Below, piece after piece: positions 35,225 through 46,929 of a stretch of 64,000 nucleotides of DNA. Where the stretch lies: assembly GCA_022497145.1 (NCBI GenBank), contig MU385891.1:62001-126000 (forward strand), written 5' to 3'. The notes beneath the pieces were generated by a model. It searched no databases. It saw only the letters and a list, made by a program, of their open reading frames with translations, and had not been told where the DNA came from. The stretch comes from Rostrohypoxylon terebratum (Eukaryota > Ascomycota > Sordariomycetes > Xylariales > Hypoxylaceae). Each line of letters begins with the position of its first letter. Positions within the stretch are counted from its first letter, which is position 1. The position numbers were made by a program, and so were the translations under genes.

Positions 35225-37494
35225 TCTACCACGTGCACGTGCCCCCCGCGGTTTTCCCCCATGGGCCATGGCAACTGGCTGATCTCTTGTGCTTTTCTAA
35301 GATCGGCTTGCATCAACATGCTGGGACCGCTGGAACATGGGAACACTACACTAGTAATAACGCTTCTATTGATTCAGATCGTCAATCCTTTCGATATCTC
35401 CACGGGGGGCTGCAGGCAGGCAGGCTAGGGCTCTCATGCGGGAGGTGGCAGTGATGAGAAGCAAAAAGGATCTTGCTCATCTGCTCATATGGACGCAGCA
35501 TCTGACGGAATGTCTCCCCTGACGATTATGAACAGGAACTGATCCAACTCGCCCGTGTGAGAAAACGGCACAAATGCGCATTGGCGGGTCGCGTTGATCT
35601 GCAAAGTCTAGAACAGTCTGAATCACAAAAAATAAGACGCGAGTCCGGCTGCTCGTTGGCTCGTTGGTGTGTTCTGTGTGCTTGTTACTCAACTCACTCA
35701 ACTCACGGCTCGGGATCCCATTCTACACCTCCGAGCTGATTGCTGACCGACGAGAGATCGTCGATCTGGCAGTCTGGGTCTGAGAAATACATTCGTCGGC
35801 CAGGTCGGCTTATTGTCGGAGAGGCTTTTGTCGGCTTGACATTAAGAAAAAGAAGCCTATGATATATGATACCAGGTTGCCATACCGCACCTCCTACACC
35901 TACATACATCTATCAAATTCAGCTAGCCATCCTCGGTGGGGGTTTCTTTTCGGACAATATAGACATCTCACGCCGAACCGCGCTATCCTGGAACAACACC
36001 CGTTTTAGATTTTAATTCGGCTTTATTTCATCCAACGGTAATACAGTTTTCCTCTTTTTTATTTTCCACATTTTAACAATCTGAGTTTAGCTAAACTTGA
36101 CAACTATCATAGTAGCTATAGTTGTCTACATATCCAGGGATTCTAGTTTCGTTTTTCCAAGTTTAAATAGTTGGCCTAGCATGCTTAAACGCTGTTGGCC
36201 GGTTTGAAGCTTCCAGATGCAATAAGAATGCAGCATTGAGCACAAGGGGATGGTTTCTATATACGCGTTTGCTGCAGAGCGACGAAATAATGGCACATGC
36301 AAGCCCTGAGAACGGGCTAAAACCCCCCGAAGCTGGTAACCGGATGGCCTGACCCCCAAACAAGTTAATTATTCCTAGTCCTGTCTCGATTTATCCAACA
36401 TTTATTGTATTACAAGACTGCAAAGGCAACCCTGCTGAAGATGGTATCTTCATTTCTTAACCTTGCGACGTTTGTTTGTTGAGGCTCTGCAGTTTGCCGA
36501 TTCCCAAGTATCGCCTAACAATACAGCATAGCAAATTTAGTATCATTCCATTTACGTCTCACAGCCAGATGCTGGAGCCCGTCGCAATCGCTCGTAGGGG
36601 CTAAGGCACAGTCGACGTGTTACTCCAGCATAGTAAGGCTTTCTCATAAATATAGATGATCGTCCATCGCAGCATGTCACGAACATCATGAACGCACATC
36701 ATCAGCGTCGCTTTTTGATAAAGATAGATGCTTTGAGATGGGGGCCACAACTACGGTAACAAGATTGGCAAGACATTGAGGACTTTCGACCCCTATCCTG
36801 GGTCATGGAGGGGCGGTAAGCTCATCAAAATGGAACGGGATCTGCCACCAAGATCCGGAAGGGATATAGGGGCGCAAGCCAATTAGAATCCCGGTCGTTG
36901 TGTGCAGATTCTGACCAGCGCCTCGCGCAACCATTGGCTCATCTCGTTCGAGGTTGGTCACCTCGTTGGCCAATCTCGTCACGGCATACTATTCTCTCCC
37001 AGAGGTGAACTGGGGCGTAGCGCCCAGTGCCGTACCACAACCCGGCGCTTACAGCTGCTCAAAGTCGCTACCACACGCTCTCATTGGTCTTTATTGGCCG
37101 TACACACCATATCACAATGCACCCTTGTGATTGACTTGCAGCCACCTTCCCGGCACCACCTGGGCCGTTGGCGCCCGCTTCCATTAAAAATGACCAACCG
37201 ACCGCCAACTCCTCTTTACCTCGATCTCCTTCGAGAGTTTCGACGTGGAAGCATCAAAATCATTCCAGCTGAGGTCTAGGTCCTATTCGTACGACGACAA
37301 TCGCCACCGTAGGCATTCCGATGTGAAGTAATAGTCGGTTTGCTGGCTTCCAGCGACGTGAATACCAGCCAGCCTAGAGAAAAACGCGCATTTAGCCGAC
37401 TTTTGCAAATCAGGCGTCTTGACCGGTCTCCAGGAAGCTAAACGCTCTCAGCTCTGCAGCTCATAGATCCTTCGGTGGCGCGGGCTGTTTCACC

Positions 37495-38404
37495 ATGGCC
37501 TATAAACTTCTGCGACGAAATTGGAGGTCGACGAGGGCCATGTATTTCACGATGATAGCCGAGTTGTTGGGAACCGTAGGCGTGTTGGTCATGTACGGAA
37601 TCTCGCAGCCAGATCTCTACAGAACCAAGCTATGGCGGGCCGGCAGCGAACTCGGATTCAACTCCAGCCCTAATGTTATCCTATGGGCATACGCCAATTA
37701 CGAACCTCAGCCGACCCTACCATTTGTGTGGTCGCAGACGTATGTCATGAGAAAGCTCTATGCTATCTTCTAGGGCAAGACACTAATCACGCATGTAGAT
37801 TGACCAACTTCAATGTCGCCATATCTGTTCTCAGTCTATTCCTCCTTCTCACAAAACTCATCGCATTTATTATGCATGTCTGGTTCCCGATCATCGCATT
37901 GATCATCAACACCTCACTTATAGCACTATATACGGCGAGTTTGTCGGGCCAGGCAGGACCAGACTACCTCGATCCGGAACATCCAAGTCGCATTGCTTGG
38001 TATATTGCTAAGCCGTGCACCGTAGCTGCGAACCAGAGTGTGCAGAGCTCCTGCCGCCTAGCAAAAGGCGGTTTTGCGGCGGGATGTATCATGCTGTAAG
38101 TACACTTACCGTATTCGATCGTTAATTAGAAAGAGGCATTGCTAAGTCTCAAAATAGTGGCATCTACGCTATCAACTTGGGTCTAAATATATGGGCGCTA
38201 TGGCCAAATGAGGATGACAAGAAGGATGTTATTGACGACGATAACGAGAGCACCTCTTCACCAGCCGCTCTGAAAGGAGGAAGCCAGTGGGAGATGCACG
38301 GTATTCCTCAGACGCCGAGAACGGGAACCGTACCATTTACGCCACGGACAATGGCCTTCAACACGCTCGAGAGGAAATTACCTCTGCGAAGCCAGTACCC
38401 ATGA
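37495..38404 (+). CDS. Four-TM MARVEL-like membrane protein, conserved fungal type
   Basis: Three exons: 37495-37739, 37799-38095, 38158-38404 (262 aa), all joins in frame. Hydrophobic segments lie at about 17-38, 84-105, 108-128 and 184-205, giving four membrane passes. This is the layout of MARVEL-domain proteins, which act at membrane apposition and trafficking sites. TM1 starts after a basic RRNWRSTRA stretch. The third and fourth exons' loop contains GPDYLDPEHPSRIAWYI and a Cys pair (KPC..SSC). The tail is cytosolic, begins with an acidic DDKKDVIDDDNE stretch and has Thr-Pro sites (QTPRTGTVPFTPRT) that look like phosphorylation targets. I recognise the general layout but no named family member; function is unknown. 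The gene model is well supported by frame and splice consensus. Confidence 0.75.
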
Positions 38405-39227
38405 GACCTCGTGATAGGGGTGCTCTAATGGACGCGGGATAACCCAACCGCGCTTGGAATAAATGATGGGCTTTATAGTCTTGCTCTGGAAGCGGATATT
38501 ATTGGGATCTATACCCGCGAAGTCCACGGATATTAGGACATAGGAGAGTTATAGAGCTCTCCTCTTATATATATTAATGAGAGGATGTGGTTTTGGATAG
38601 GAGGCTGCGAGTAGAGGAGAGGCTACGAAGACGAAAGTAAATATAGCTTTCGAGGCAGATTCGATACCATGGCGTAGGAAAGGGGGAAACATGCCCCTAT
38701 TCCGACGCATTGTACACTACCACGTACAAAGATCTTCCGAGGTCTTTCTCTCGTCGATGTAAAACGGTTTAGCTACATATTCCAAATCCAACGCTCATCG
38801 TCGTTTTATTCTATTTTTTTTTTAAAAAAAATTGCTATTCCCTTATGACACGACCCTGGTTGCAGTGCAGCGCATTGCAGCGTGCTTTGCCTACGGATGT
38901 TACATCCCCGGTGGGAGGTGATTGCTGTCAAGCGAACATGGGGGACTATATGCACGTCGACGTATGGAGCGTCATCGGGCCCTCCTATGCCATGTTTCTC
39001 GACGAGACAAGGTTGTATTCTGGTTCATGGGTATAACACCTGCGCGGCCAAACAGGGTTAGGATTTTTACGTCGGCTACGGGGTTGGGGGGGGGGGGATC
39101 ATCAGGTACTTCGATCCTCTTATGACATGTCGCTCTAACCATCGGTATATATGACAATCATATGCATGTTATTATAGAGTATACGTAATAGTTCACTATC
39201 ACCAGCTAGGGGTAGAGTATCTACCAC
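38405..39227. other. Intergenic between convergent MARVEL-like and GH79 genes
   Basis: About 820 bases with two 3' UTRs. A run of ten G residues is at about 39087-39098. No gene seen. Confidence 0.55.
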
Positions 39228-40976
39228 TTACTTCGCCGGCGTCCCGAAATCCAAAACCACGGCCTCCGAGTCCGGGACCTGGACCTGAGCCGCGCCACCC
39301 ACCACCCTGGCGATCTCCCCCGTCGTCACGTTCGTCAACCTCACCGGCTTCCCGTGGTCCAGCTCGTAGTTGTAACTCCAGCCATCCCACGTGATCCCCG
39401 TCACCGCATCACTCCCGTTAGCATGTAACCTCCTAACCGTAGCCTCGGCCACGTCCCCAAGCCCCGTGAAGGAGTACGTCTTCACGGGCCGCGGCGTGGG
39501 GTTTAATTCTGGCCCCGTGCCGTTGAGCGTGTAGTTGTACTCCTTGAGATTCAACACCAAGAGCCGCGCCAACTTCCCGTTCTCAAACGCCGCGTACGCG
39601 ACATCGGTGTCCTGGTCCACGCCCTCGCCGCTAAGCTCTACCTGCGCTACCCCCGTCCCCGCCTTTTCCTCCTCCCCAAACTCTCCCGCGCCCAGCCTGG
39701 AGCCGAGAAACGCGGCCGCGGCCACGTTCCCATAGTACGGCGCCTTGGTCCCGACCGTCGTCTTGTCCGTCTCCACCGGCTGCCACGAGGCGTATCGGTA
39801 ATCCGTGCCCATGTGGAAGTGCACTCTCCGGATCCCCGTCGCGGCGCCGTAGATGGCGAAGTCGACGGCCCAGAGGGCGGCGCCGAAGGCGTTGGAGAGG
39901 CCTGGGCGCCCTTGATGGTACAGCGAGTTCGTCTCGCCGAGGATGTACGGCACGGAGGGGTTGGTGGCGGTTTTCTCGGTCAGGTGCTGGCCGATGCTGA
40001 AGGCGGTGCGGGTGTGGTTTAGGAGGGTGCCTTGCAGGGTTACGCCAAGGGTCTCGGCGCCGGATATGTAGCTGCTTGGGTGTGAGTACAAAGAAATCGG
40101 AAAGAGAGAAGGGATTCATACTTGTGAGATGAGAAGAGCTTGATGTCCTTGTCATCATCGAGGCCGTCGGCCCAAGTACGTGCTGCGTCGAGATGGTTGG
40201 AAACTCCGGCGAAAGAGGGTGCGAGGAATTCGTACTGATCCTCGCTAAGTTCGGGGCAGCTTTCCTTGAATACCTTCTTGATAGCGCGTGTTCCGTTTAG
40301 CCATTCTGCTACGTACTCCGATTCGTTCCAGTTCGATGGTCTAACTGCTCCGGAGAAGAGATCGGGTTCGTTTCCGTATTCCCATAGGTACAATCTGTCG
40401 CCGTTCAAGACTTTGCAGGCTACGGCTGCGGTCTGTAGAAGTGTCTCCCACGTCCTATTGTCGTGGTTACCTCCCATGTTGAAACCGTAGGTGAATTTGA
40501 CATCAGGCCATGTCTCATAGGACTCAAAATACGCGGGTCCGATTTCGATAGTTGTTGGGTAGTCGGCAGATCTCGTCAAGTTGTACGTGCCGTTGAGAGC
40601 AACTTTCAACTCGGAATTCCATATAGCGAAGTCTTGAGTATTTCCTCCGACTCGTACATACGGCTTGACTCCTGCAAGGGAACCCAGGTTGTCTAACAAA
40701 TTGTTCGAGAAGTCATTCGGATTAGACTTGTTACCTAGTTCATATGTTAGATAGGCACGTCCACCAGTGTTTTGTGTTTTTTTATGAGCTAGATCTCATA
40801 CCAGCAAAATCCGGGAAGGATGAAAATTCGATCGAATAGCTTATGAAGCCATTCAGAGGTTGGGTGATGTTTGCAGAATTGGCTACTCTACCAACGGCAA
40901 TTGCCACGGGTTTCGCCATGACCAAACTGGCCTGTGCTAGTAACATGGCGAGTCGGTTCATATTGTCGACTTTCAT
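39228..40976 (-). CDS. Secreted glycoside hydrolase family 79 (beta-glucuronidase-type)
   Basis: Three exons: 40976-40802, 40734-40122, 40071-39228 (543 aa). The joins rebuild PDFAGNKSNPNDFSNNLL and FSSHNYISGAETLG. The N-terminus MKVDNMNRLAMLLAQASLVMAKP is a signal peptide; the exact ATG (40976, 40961 or 40946) is uncertain. GH79 enzymes are retaining (beta/alpha)8 hydrolases acting on glucuronides such as arabinogalactan-protein side chains. The acid/base is Glu181 in LWEYGNEPDLF and the nucleophile is Glu309 in YILGETNSL, with VRVGGNTQD as the conserved upstream strand. Residues after about 440 form the C-terminal beta-sandwich. Many N-glycosylation sequons agree with secretion. The 3' half is clearly more GC-rich than the 5' half. 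Glucuronidase rather than heparanase activity is inferred from fungal relatives. Confidence 0.9.
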
Positions 40977-42421
40977 GGGTTTATCTCGTAATTGGATTCG
41001 CGAGTTGGATAGGTATGAACCTGAACCTGAAAAGATCGATCTCACACACGAAGTAACCAAATCACCCCAAGGTCGTCCTCATGGCTAGAAATCGAGATTT
41101 ATTTTAATTTGTACTCCCAATGAAAGAACGTAAACCCAAAATTTGGTTCTCTGGGTTTACGTACGCTCTGACCTCAACATAGAGAGGTCGGCGTAATGAA
41201 GGAACGAATCCATGAGCTAAGAGACTGGCGGAATATTTCCAGCCGGCCCTATTCGTGATCGGCATATGTTCACATCTCAAGCTTCTTTATTTGGAAATGA
41301 CATCTTGAATTGGAGTTCTTCTCTCGGATGGCGCCATGCAGTGGATGCGGGGAATGTTCTGTAGTGTACGCGTGGTAGCTGAATATACGGTTGCATCCGG
41401 AGTCCTTTGGTACCCATAGCTGAACTGGAGGTTGGTTCCTTAATGCTGCCTTAATGAGGTCAACCAATCTTCCTCTGGTGATTTTTAGGGCTATTGAGGT
41501 TAGTGTTATGGATAGATGACAGGGGTAATCATATACCTAGCCTAACTCCTACTTACTAATACTTACTGCCTACGTGCATTTCAAGGGCACTTTGATAGGC
41601 TATTAGGTAGTTAAACAAAAGAGAAGACTCCGAGCGGAATTAGCTCTCGGCGAGACTCTGGAGATAATCATACATCATGATGATTGAGAACTGTCGCATA
41701 TGGGAGCATAGAAGGTTACGGTAGTATTGAGTGGTTGCCGAAGTAAACGGCCCGGGGGGGCGAGGGTGAGAATCTCTAGGTGGTCGAGTTGGTTCCAAGA
41801 GTTAGATAGCAAGATTGCAAAACACCTAGAAAACAGAGTTGAGCTTTGACCATTAGCAATTTACACATTTTATATATTTTATATATTTCGACTCCGAAAT
41901 TCGCAACAGATGAACTGATCTTATGGAAAGAGCTTCAGAGAGAAGAGTTTCAAACAGCTAGGAATATAAACCAACTCAGGATGGACCTGCTTCTTTGGGG
42001 AAACATTTACAGGCACCTAGCCGCTAGAGTTAAGCTTCTTGCCGTTGTGGCTATAGGCACCCCGTAGCTTCCCGTAGGTACCCCATAGTGAGCTTGTCTT
42101 AGCTTGTCTTGAGTCTAGCGCGTAGTAGTTCTAGCCCGTAATGCCCCTCCAAGAAGACCGATGTCGTCACCTGGGAAGACTTATCAGCCCGACATCACCT
42201 AATCGTATCTAGAGCTAGAACTATTTTGTTTCAACCATAATCAATTATATCGTACATAGTAGATGTCAACGACTGATTGGGTCCTAGACTTTCTCTGACA
42301 GATCGGTTCCAGCGAGGTTGAGTTCTCTTAATGCTTCTCTACTGCATTGTATTCTCCAGTACTAGCTCGAGTCTTAAGTAACTAATTCTCTCTCCCCCTC
42401 GAACTCCCCGCAGCGCTCACG
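40977..42421. promoter_or_regulatory. Shared upstream region of divergent GH79 and SSADH genes
   Basis: About 1.4 kb between divergent genes and therefore with both promoters. Short frames at 41270-41467 and 41846-42067 have no support. A CCCGGGGGGG run is near 41752. Direct repeats of AGCTTGTCTT occur at about 42091-42110. Confidence 0.5.
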
Positions 42422-44093
42422 ATGAGTCTCTTAAGAAATTTACAAAGAGGTGCGACATCCTCCTCGAGACTTGTTGTGAGATCGAAATTCCAAAGATCAA
42501 CTCTTCCGTTCGTCATATCGCGGTCGGCATCAAGTAGGGCGCCCAAGGTAAGCTGTAAACCAATCAATTGCGATGTATAAGCTCATGCACTAGATTAACT
42601 CGTCTCTATCATAATAGCTCAACGACCCCTCCCTATTCAAGACAGATGTCTGCTACGTAAACGGAGAATGGGTAAAAGCCGCGTCGGGCAAGACCTTCAG
42701 TGTCTATGACCCCGCCACCGGTGAGCTCGTAGGTACATCTCCCGAGTTCACCGGAAAGGACACCGAAACCGCCATTGCCGCAGCAGCCGCAGCGTTTACT
42801 ACCTACCGTACGAAAACTGGTCGCGAGAAGGCTAAATTGCTCCGCAAGTGGTACGATCTTATGGTTGAGAATGCAGACGACCTTGCCAAATTGATCACGT
42901 GGGAAAATGGGAAGCCGCTCGCGGACGCCAAGGGAGAGGTGAATTACGCTGCCAGTTTCTTCGAGTGGTTTAGCGAAGAAGCGCCTAGACTGTACGGAGA
43001 TACGATTCCAGCGACTGTAGCGGCGAATAGGGTCATAACCGTCAAGCAGCCCGTTGGTGTTTGCGGATTGATCACGCCCTGGAACTTCCCCGCTGCGATG
43101 GTTACGCGAAAACTTGGCCCCGCCTTAGCTGCTGGCTGTACCGTAGTTGTCAAAACCCCGGGAGAGACGCCGTTCACGGCCCTAGCGTTAGCAGAGCTAG
43201 CACACCGGGCTGGAATTCCTAAAGGTGTTGTCAACTTTGTGACAACTTTAGAAAATACCCCCGAAGTCGGAAAGACGCTGGCTACCCATCCTACCGTTCG
43301 CAAGATCTCCTTCACTGGCTCGACAGGCGTGGGCAAGCTCCTCATGAACCAGGCATCTCCAACTTTGAAGATCCTGTCTATGGAGCTAGGAGGTAATGCG
43401 CCCTTCATTGTATTCGACGATGCCGACGTCGATGCGGCTGTTGCCGGGGCTATCGCCTCCAAATTCCGGTCGTCCGGACAGACTTGCGTATGCGCAAACA
43501 GGATATACGTGCAAAAAGGAATCTACGACGAATTTGCTAAGAAGTTCGCCGAGAAGGTGAAAGGCTTCCAGGTCGGTAACGGCTTTGACGCGGGGGTCAC
43601 TCACGGACCTGTGATCCACGACCGGGCCATCGCGAAAGTTAAAGCTCATGTCAAGGATGCCGTCTCGAAGGGGGCTAAGATTGTGGTTGGTGGACAAAGC
43701 CTGCCAGATTTAGGTGCCAACTTCCATCAACCTACGGTTATTACGGGAATGACCAAGGACATGGCTATCGCGAGAGAGGAGACTTTTGGACCTGTTGCTG
43801 GTTTATTCCCATTCGCTTCCGAAAAGGAGGTTATAGATCTAGCAAACTCCGCAGAGGTTGGCCTGGCAGGGTATTTCTTCTCCAGAGATCTAGAACGGAT
43901 TACGAGAGTTGCTGAGGCTTTAGAAGTAGGAATGGTGGGTGTTAACACTGGTTTAATTTCCGACACAGCTTCGCCATTTGGTGGCGTCAAGCAATCTGGA
44001 TTCGGAAGAGAAGGATCTAAATATGGCATCGACGAATACATCAACATCAAGACGATAACGTGGGGAGGCATGGACAAGCCATTGCAAAGCTAG
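42422..44093 (+). CDS. UGA2: Mitochondrial succinate-semialdehyde dehydrogenase
   Basis: Two exons, 42422-42547 and 42618-44093 (533 aa). Exon 1 encodes a 42-residue Arg/Ser-rich N-terminus without acidic residues, a typical mitochondrial presequence. The enzyme oxidises succinate semialdehyde to succinate with NAD(P)+, the last step of the GABA shunt feeding the TCA cycle. Family signatures: CGLITPWNFPAAM and the KTPGETPF cofactor region, FTGSTGVGK, general base Glu298 in MELGGNAPF, catalytic Cys332 in SGQTCVCANR (34 residues apart, as in other ALDHs), and EETFGPVAGLF. The CVCAN pair after the nucleophile matches SSADH, where the two Cys form a redox switch in some members. Length fits GabD-type enzymes plus a presequence. 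Yeast UGA2 lacks such a clear presequence, so localisation is inferred from sequence. Confidence 0.93.
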
Positions 44094-44421
44094 ATAGCAC
44101 TCCCTAACATGTAATCAATAATTACGGCGTTAATGAGTAGAAAAAGGAAATTGGATGACAGAATTGAATCAATTAATCCAGACGATTTTGGCTCTTAAAG
44201 TTCTTAAAAGTGATTACATAATAGCAGGAAAATGTGTTACATAATCCCCGCATAATGAAATAACCTCCGCGGGGCTAACTCGCTCAAATACATACCAAAA
44301 ATCCACTACTCGGCCAAAGCTTCGGAGAATATCGAATCATTACTATTATCGAAATCTCGAAATTTTCCAGAGCCTACAATCGACTCTCCAACAACCGACA
44401 CCAGCAACAGCCGCGACGACG
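44094..44421 (+). other. Intergenic between SSADH and RGG protein
   Basis: About 330 bases combining the SSADH 3' UTR with the next gene's promoter. Nothing distinct seen. Confidence 0.5.
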
Positions 44422-45654
44422 ATGATCCGGCACCCGCTGAACTCGGCCACGTGCCGCGCGCGGCCAGACATGAACCGCGTCGCAGACGGGATCGCGGCGT
44501 CGCTGCGGCAATTCTCGATATCGGCCCAGCGGTGCGCCAACAACAACAACAACGACGACGACGACGGGATCAGCGACGACCCGCGCCGGCTTACGGGGCG
44601 GCAGCGCGCTAGGGCCGCGGTCGACGAGTTGATTTCTACGGTGCATAGTACGGTCGAGCAGACGAGGAGTAGGATGCCGATGGCGGCACGGGATGGGTCT
44701 GAGGCACAGGCGAACGCGCAGCAGGGCGAGGGGCTGAGACAAGAAGGAGGAGGAGGGGGGGCCCAGGGGCAGGGGTCGAGGGTTATTAGTACGCCGGCGG
44801 GATTTAGGGGGTTTCAGCGCATCTCGTTTGGAGGCGCACGCGATAACGCTATTACGAAGGCGCCGCCCGGCGCGAATATCATCCGAGGCGGGTTCCGCGG
44901 CCGCGGGGGCGGGAGTCCTATGTTCGCTCGAGGGGGCGGGAGAGGTGGGTTTGGAGAAGGTGCGAGTTTCAGAGGACGGGGTAGAGGAGGTGCGAGGGGT
45001 GGGTTCAGAGGACGGGACGACCGGCCCAGACGGGGTCGCGGTCGCGGCGGTCCGCGGGAAGGCCGCGAGAAGGACCAGAAAGAGAGTACGGCAAAGAAGC
45101 GGATCGACGATAGACCGGATGTGAAAGCGTACCTGGAGCGGAAGGAGATGGGCGAGACGATGGCTTTCAACCCGCAGATCTCGCTCGAGTCGCTCGCCGG
45201 CTTCGGGCCTGGGTTGGCGACGTCGGCGACGCCGTTCGCGGCGGAAGAGGCCGTCTTGCGGCAGGCGAGGATTCTGGGCGGCGGATTCGGTTACCACCCT
45301 ACGCACCTGGTCAACAAGAACGTGCTGCACGATTCGTATAGTAAGGGAAATGGTATCTTCGTTGCGCCGTCGGAGGACGCGCGAACGTGGATCTCGTCCT
45401 TGTTCAGGAATGAGCTCAAGCCGCCCGCACCGGAAGTCAAGACCGCGGTACTGGAGGACGCGCTGCTGGGCAAGTACGACGGGCCCAAGTACGCCGAGAC
45501 CCAGGATACGTTGGGTGTCGTACAGAGCTACGTCAAGAGGGACGGCACGTGGAACGTAGCTGCGGAACGGCGTATCGGGGAGAAAGTGCGCAGCTTGCTT
45601 GAGCAATCTACGCCAGATCGAGGCGGCGCCGCTACAAAGGAGGCTAAGGCTTGA
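44422..45654 (+). CDS. RGG-rich probable mitochondrial protein of unknown function
   Basis: Single exon, 410 aa. The N-terminus (MIRHPLNSATCRARPDMNRVADG..SLRQFSISAQRC) reads as a mitochondrial presequence; the FSISAQR motif is typical of fungal mitoribosomal proteins. A short Asn/Asp run follows. Residues about 150-215 form an RGG/RG-rich block (RGGFRGRGGG, GGGRGGFG, FRGRGRGGARGG), an RNA-binding signature. The C-terminal 190 residues are non-repetitive and likely folded (ILGGGFGYHPTHLVNKNVL, RTWISSLFRNELK, VQSYVKRDGTWN). It is convergent with mitochondrial RRF, which makes a mitochondrial RNA or ribosome role plausible; a fungal small-subunit protein such as the mS46/Rsm28 group is one candidate, but I cannot confirm it. 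The very GC-rich DNA also opens a full-length mirror frame on the other strand, which I reject. Confidence 0.72.
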   Translation: MIRHPLNSATCRARPDMNRVADGIAASLRQFSISAQRCANNNNNDDDDGISDDPRRLTGRQRARAAVDELISTVHSTVEQTRSRMPMAARDGSEAQANAQQGEGLRQEGGGGGAQGQGSRVISTPAGFRGFQRISFGGARDNAITKAPPGANIIRGGFRGRGGGSPMFARGGGRGGFGEGASFRGRGRGGARGGFRGRDDRPRRGRGRGGPREGREKDQKESTAKKRIDDRPDVKAYLERKEMGETMAFNPQISLESLAGFGPGLATSATPFAAEEAVLRQARILGGGFGYHPTHLVNKNVLHDSYSKGNGIFVAPSEDARTWISSLFRNELKPPAPEVKTAVLEDALLGKYDGPKYAETQDTLGVVQSYVKRDGTWNVAAERRIGEKVRSLLEQSTPDRGGAATKEAKA

Positions 45655-45992
45655 TGACTTGAGGTTAGATCCGTCCTACCTCTGATTCTTCTACGATGGT
45701 CTTTACGAGGACGGCGGCAAACAGGGTCGGAAAAGGTAGCTCTAGATTTCTAGCTCTAGCTAGGTCTTCTCTGCATCATTGTGAGAGCAGATGCTTGTAA
45801 AAAACAAAACACACGGTCTAGTGTACATCTATACTATACAGATATGCACAACTCCATCGCCTTTTTTTTTCGTACTGATAACTTTTTTATTGTGTTTATA
45901 TTCTTGCTGCTTTGTGCTTTGTCGTGCACTCCAGCTATTTGAAATATACCTATAGCAAATCTTTTACAAATCCTTAACTTTTCCTGGCTGCG
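45655..45992. other. Intergenic between convergent RGG protein and RRF
   Basis: About 340 bases of shared 3' UTR space with a T run at about 45862-45869. No gene seen. Confidence 0.5.
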
Positions 45993-46929
45993 CTAAGACG
46001 ACTCGAGAGACTTCATCGCCTCTTTCTCGAGGGTGTCTATACGCGCCATCGCGTTCTTGATAACCTTCTCCAGCTCCTTGTCAACCGACCTCTTGAGATC
46101 AGGCCCTATTGTCCTGTCCTTGTACCAAGCCGTGTGCTGCTTGTCCCTCTTGTGCCGTATAGCCCTGAGCCTATCTCTCCACTCGGTGAACATGCCCCTC
46201 GTGCGCTTCAACAGGTCGTCCTTCGTCTCAGGTTCGATCTTGAGGAGCAGCTCCAGGTCGTTGTCAGGGACCCGCTGAGGTTGCTGGTTGAAGTCGGGGC
46301 TGGCCTGCACCGCGCTCATGATCGGCTTTATGTAGGCCTCCTCATGCGCTAGGAGGGAGATCGTGCGACCCCCGCGCGGTATGATGGACGCCACTTCTTT
46401 CAGCGGGTACGTCGTGCTGTCCTTGCGGTCGGGCTGGATACGCAAGGTGCCGATCATGTCCGGGTTGAAACGACCCCCCGCTCGTAATTTCTTGAGGATG
46501 CTCTCGAAGTGCTCGCTTTGCCAGGCTATCCGCGACTGCACGTCCGCGAAGTCGAGCGGCTCTTCGGGGTTGGGAGCTGGGTGACGGCCTGGGACCTCTG
46601 CCGGGCCGGCGGCCGCAGTCAGGAAGCTGCCCGTGTCCTTGCGAGGTTTGGACCGACACCATTGCGTCGTCGTGTAAAAGGAGCGCGACTTAACAAATGC
46701 CGAAGGTGGGCTTGCGCCGCACAATTGGTGCGGACATTGCTGCTGCGGCGGGGAAAAAATTTGGCTGTTCACTGGTCGTAGAGTTACATGTTGGCTATTT
46801 TTTTCCCCTGGGCGTTAGTCTACGGTGCTCTTAATTTTTCTCCAAGTCAATTGGGAGGACGGACCCTTTGGTGAGCTCGTGACGAGCGATGCTCCGACGT
46901 AGAATTGCTCTGACAGCTGAATTTCGCAT
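45993..46929 (-). CDS. RRF1: Mitochondrial ribosome recycling factor
   Basis: The main exon ends at 45993 and contains the RRF body: PLKEVASIIPRGGRTISLL, YIKPIMSAVQASPDFNQQPQ, the KIEPETKDDLLKRT helix start and a long basic three-helix bundle with IRHKRDKQHTAW and a conserved end LEKEAMKSLE. RRF splits post-termination mitoribosomes together with EF-G2. The main frame has no ATG in its N-terminal part. I propose a first exon 46929-46865 (21 codons: MRNSAVRAILRRSIARHELTK) joined to 46794-45993 across a 70-nt intron containing ACTAAC; the result is 288 aa with a strong Arg-rich mitochondrial presequence. The donor (GTCCGT) is weak, so this exon is inference. An alternative is a near-cognate GTG at 46772. 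Confidence 0.87.

Larger units (their letters stand above)
31611..37494. other. 5.9 kb gene-poor region
   Basis: No supported gene between the kinase and the MARVEL-like gene. The region is AT-rich with many TAGGTA/TACCTA fragments (notably 33480-34140 and 34860-34980) and several short tandem repeats. Frames such as 32816-33076, 35176-35454 and 36902-37279 show no motif or splice support. The GC-richer segment 36880-37490 probably holds the promoter and leader of the next gene. Confidence 0.5.

Noticed and set aside
36902..37279. 125-codon plus-strand frame upstream of the MARVEL-like gene
   Set aside because: The product has no membrane segment or motif and no in-frame splice to the downstream gene; it is more likely promoter or leader DNA.
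44374..45606. 410-codon open frame on the minus strand opposite the RGG protein gene
   Set aside because: It mirrors a very GC-rich coding region; the product is Arg/Pro/Ser low complexity with no domain, whereas the plus strand gives a presequence, RGG block and a folded-looking C-terminus.
46772..46794. GTG codon at 46772 as the start of RRF
   Set aside because: Nuclear fungal genes rarely start at GTG, and a better upstream ATG exon with a presequence and branch point is available.
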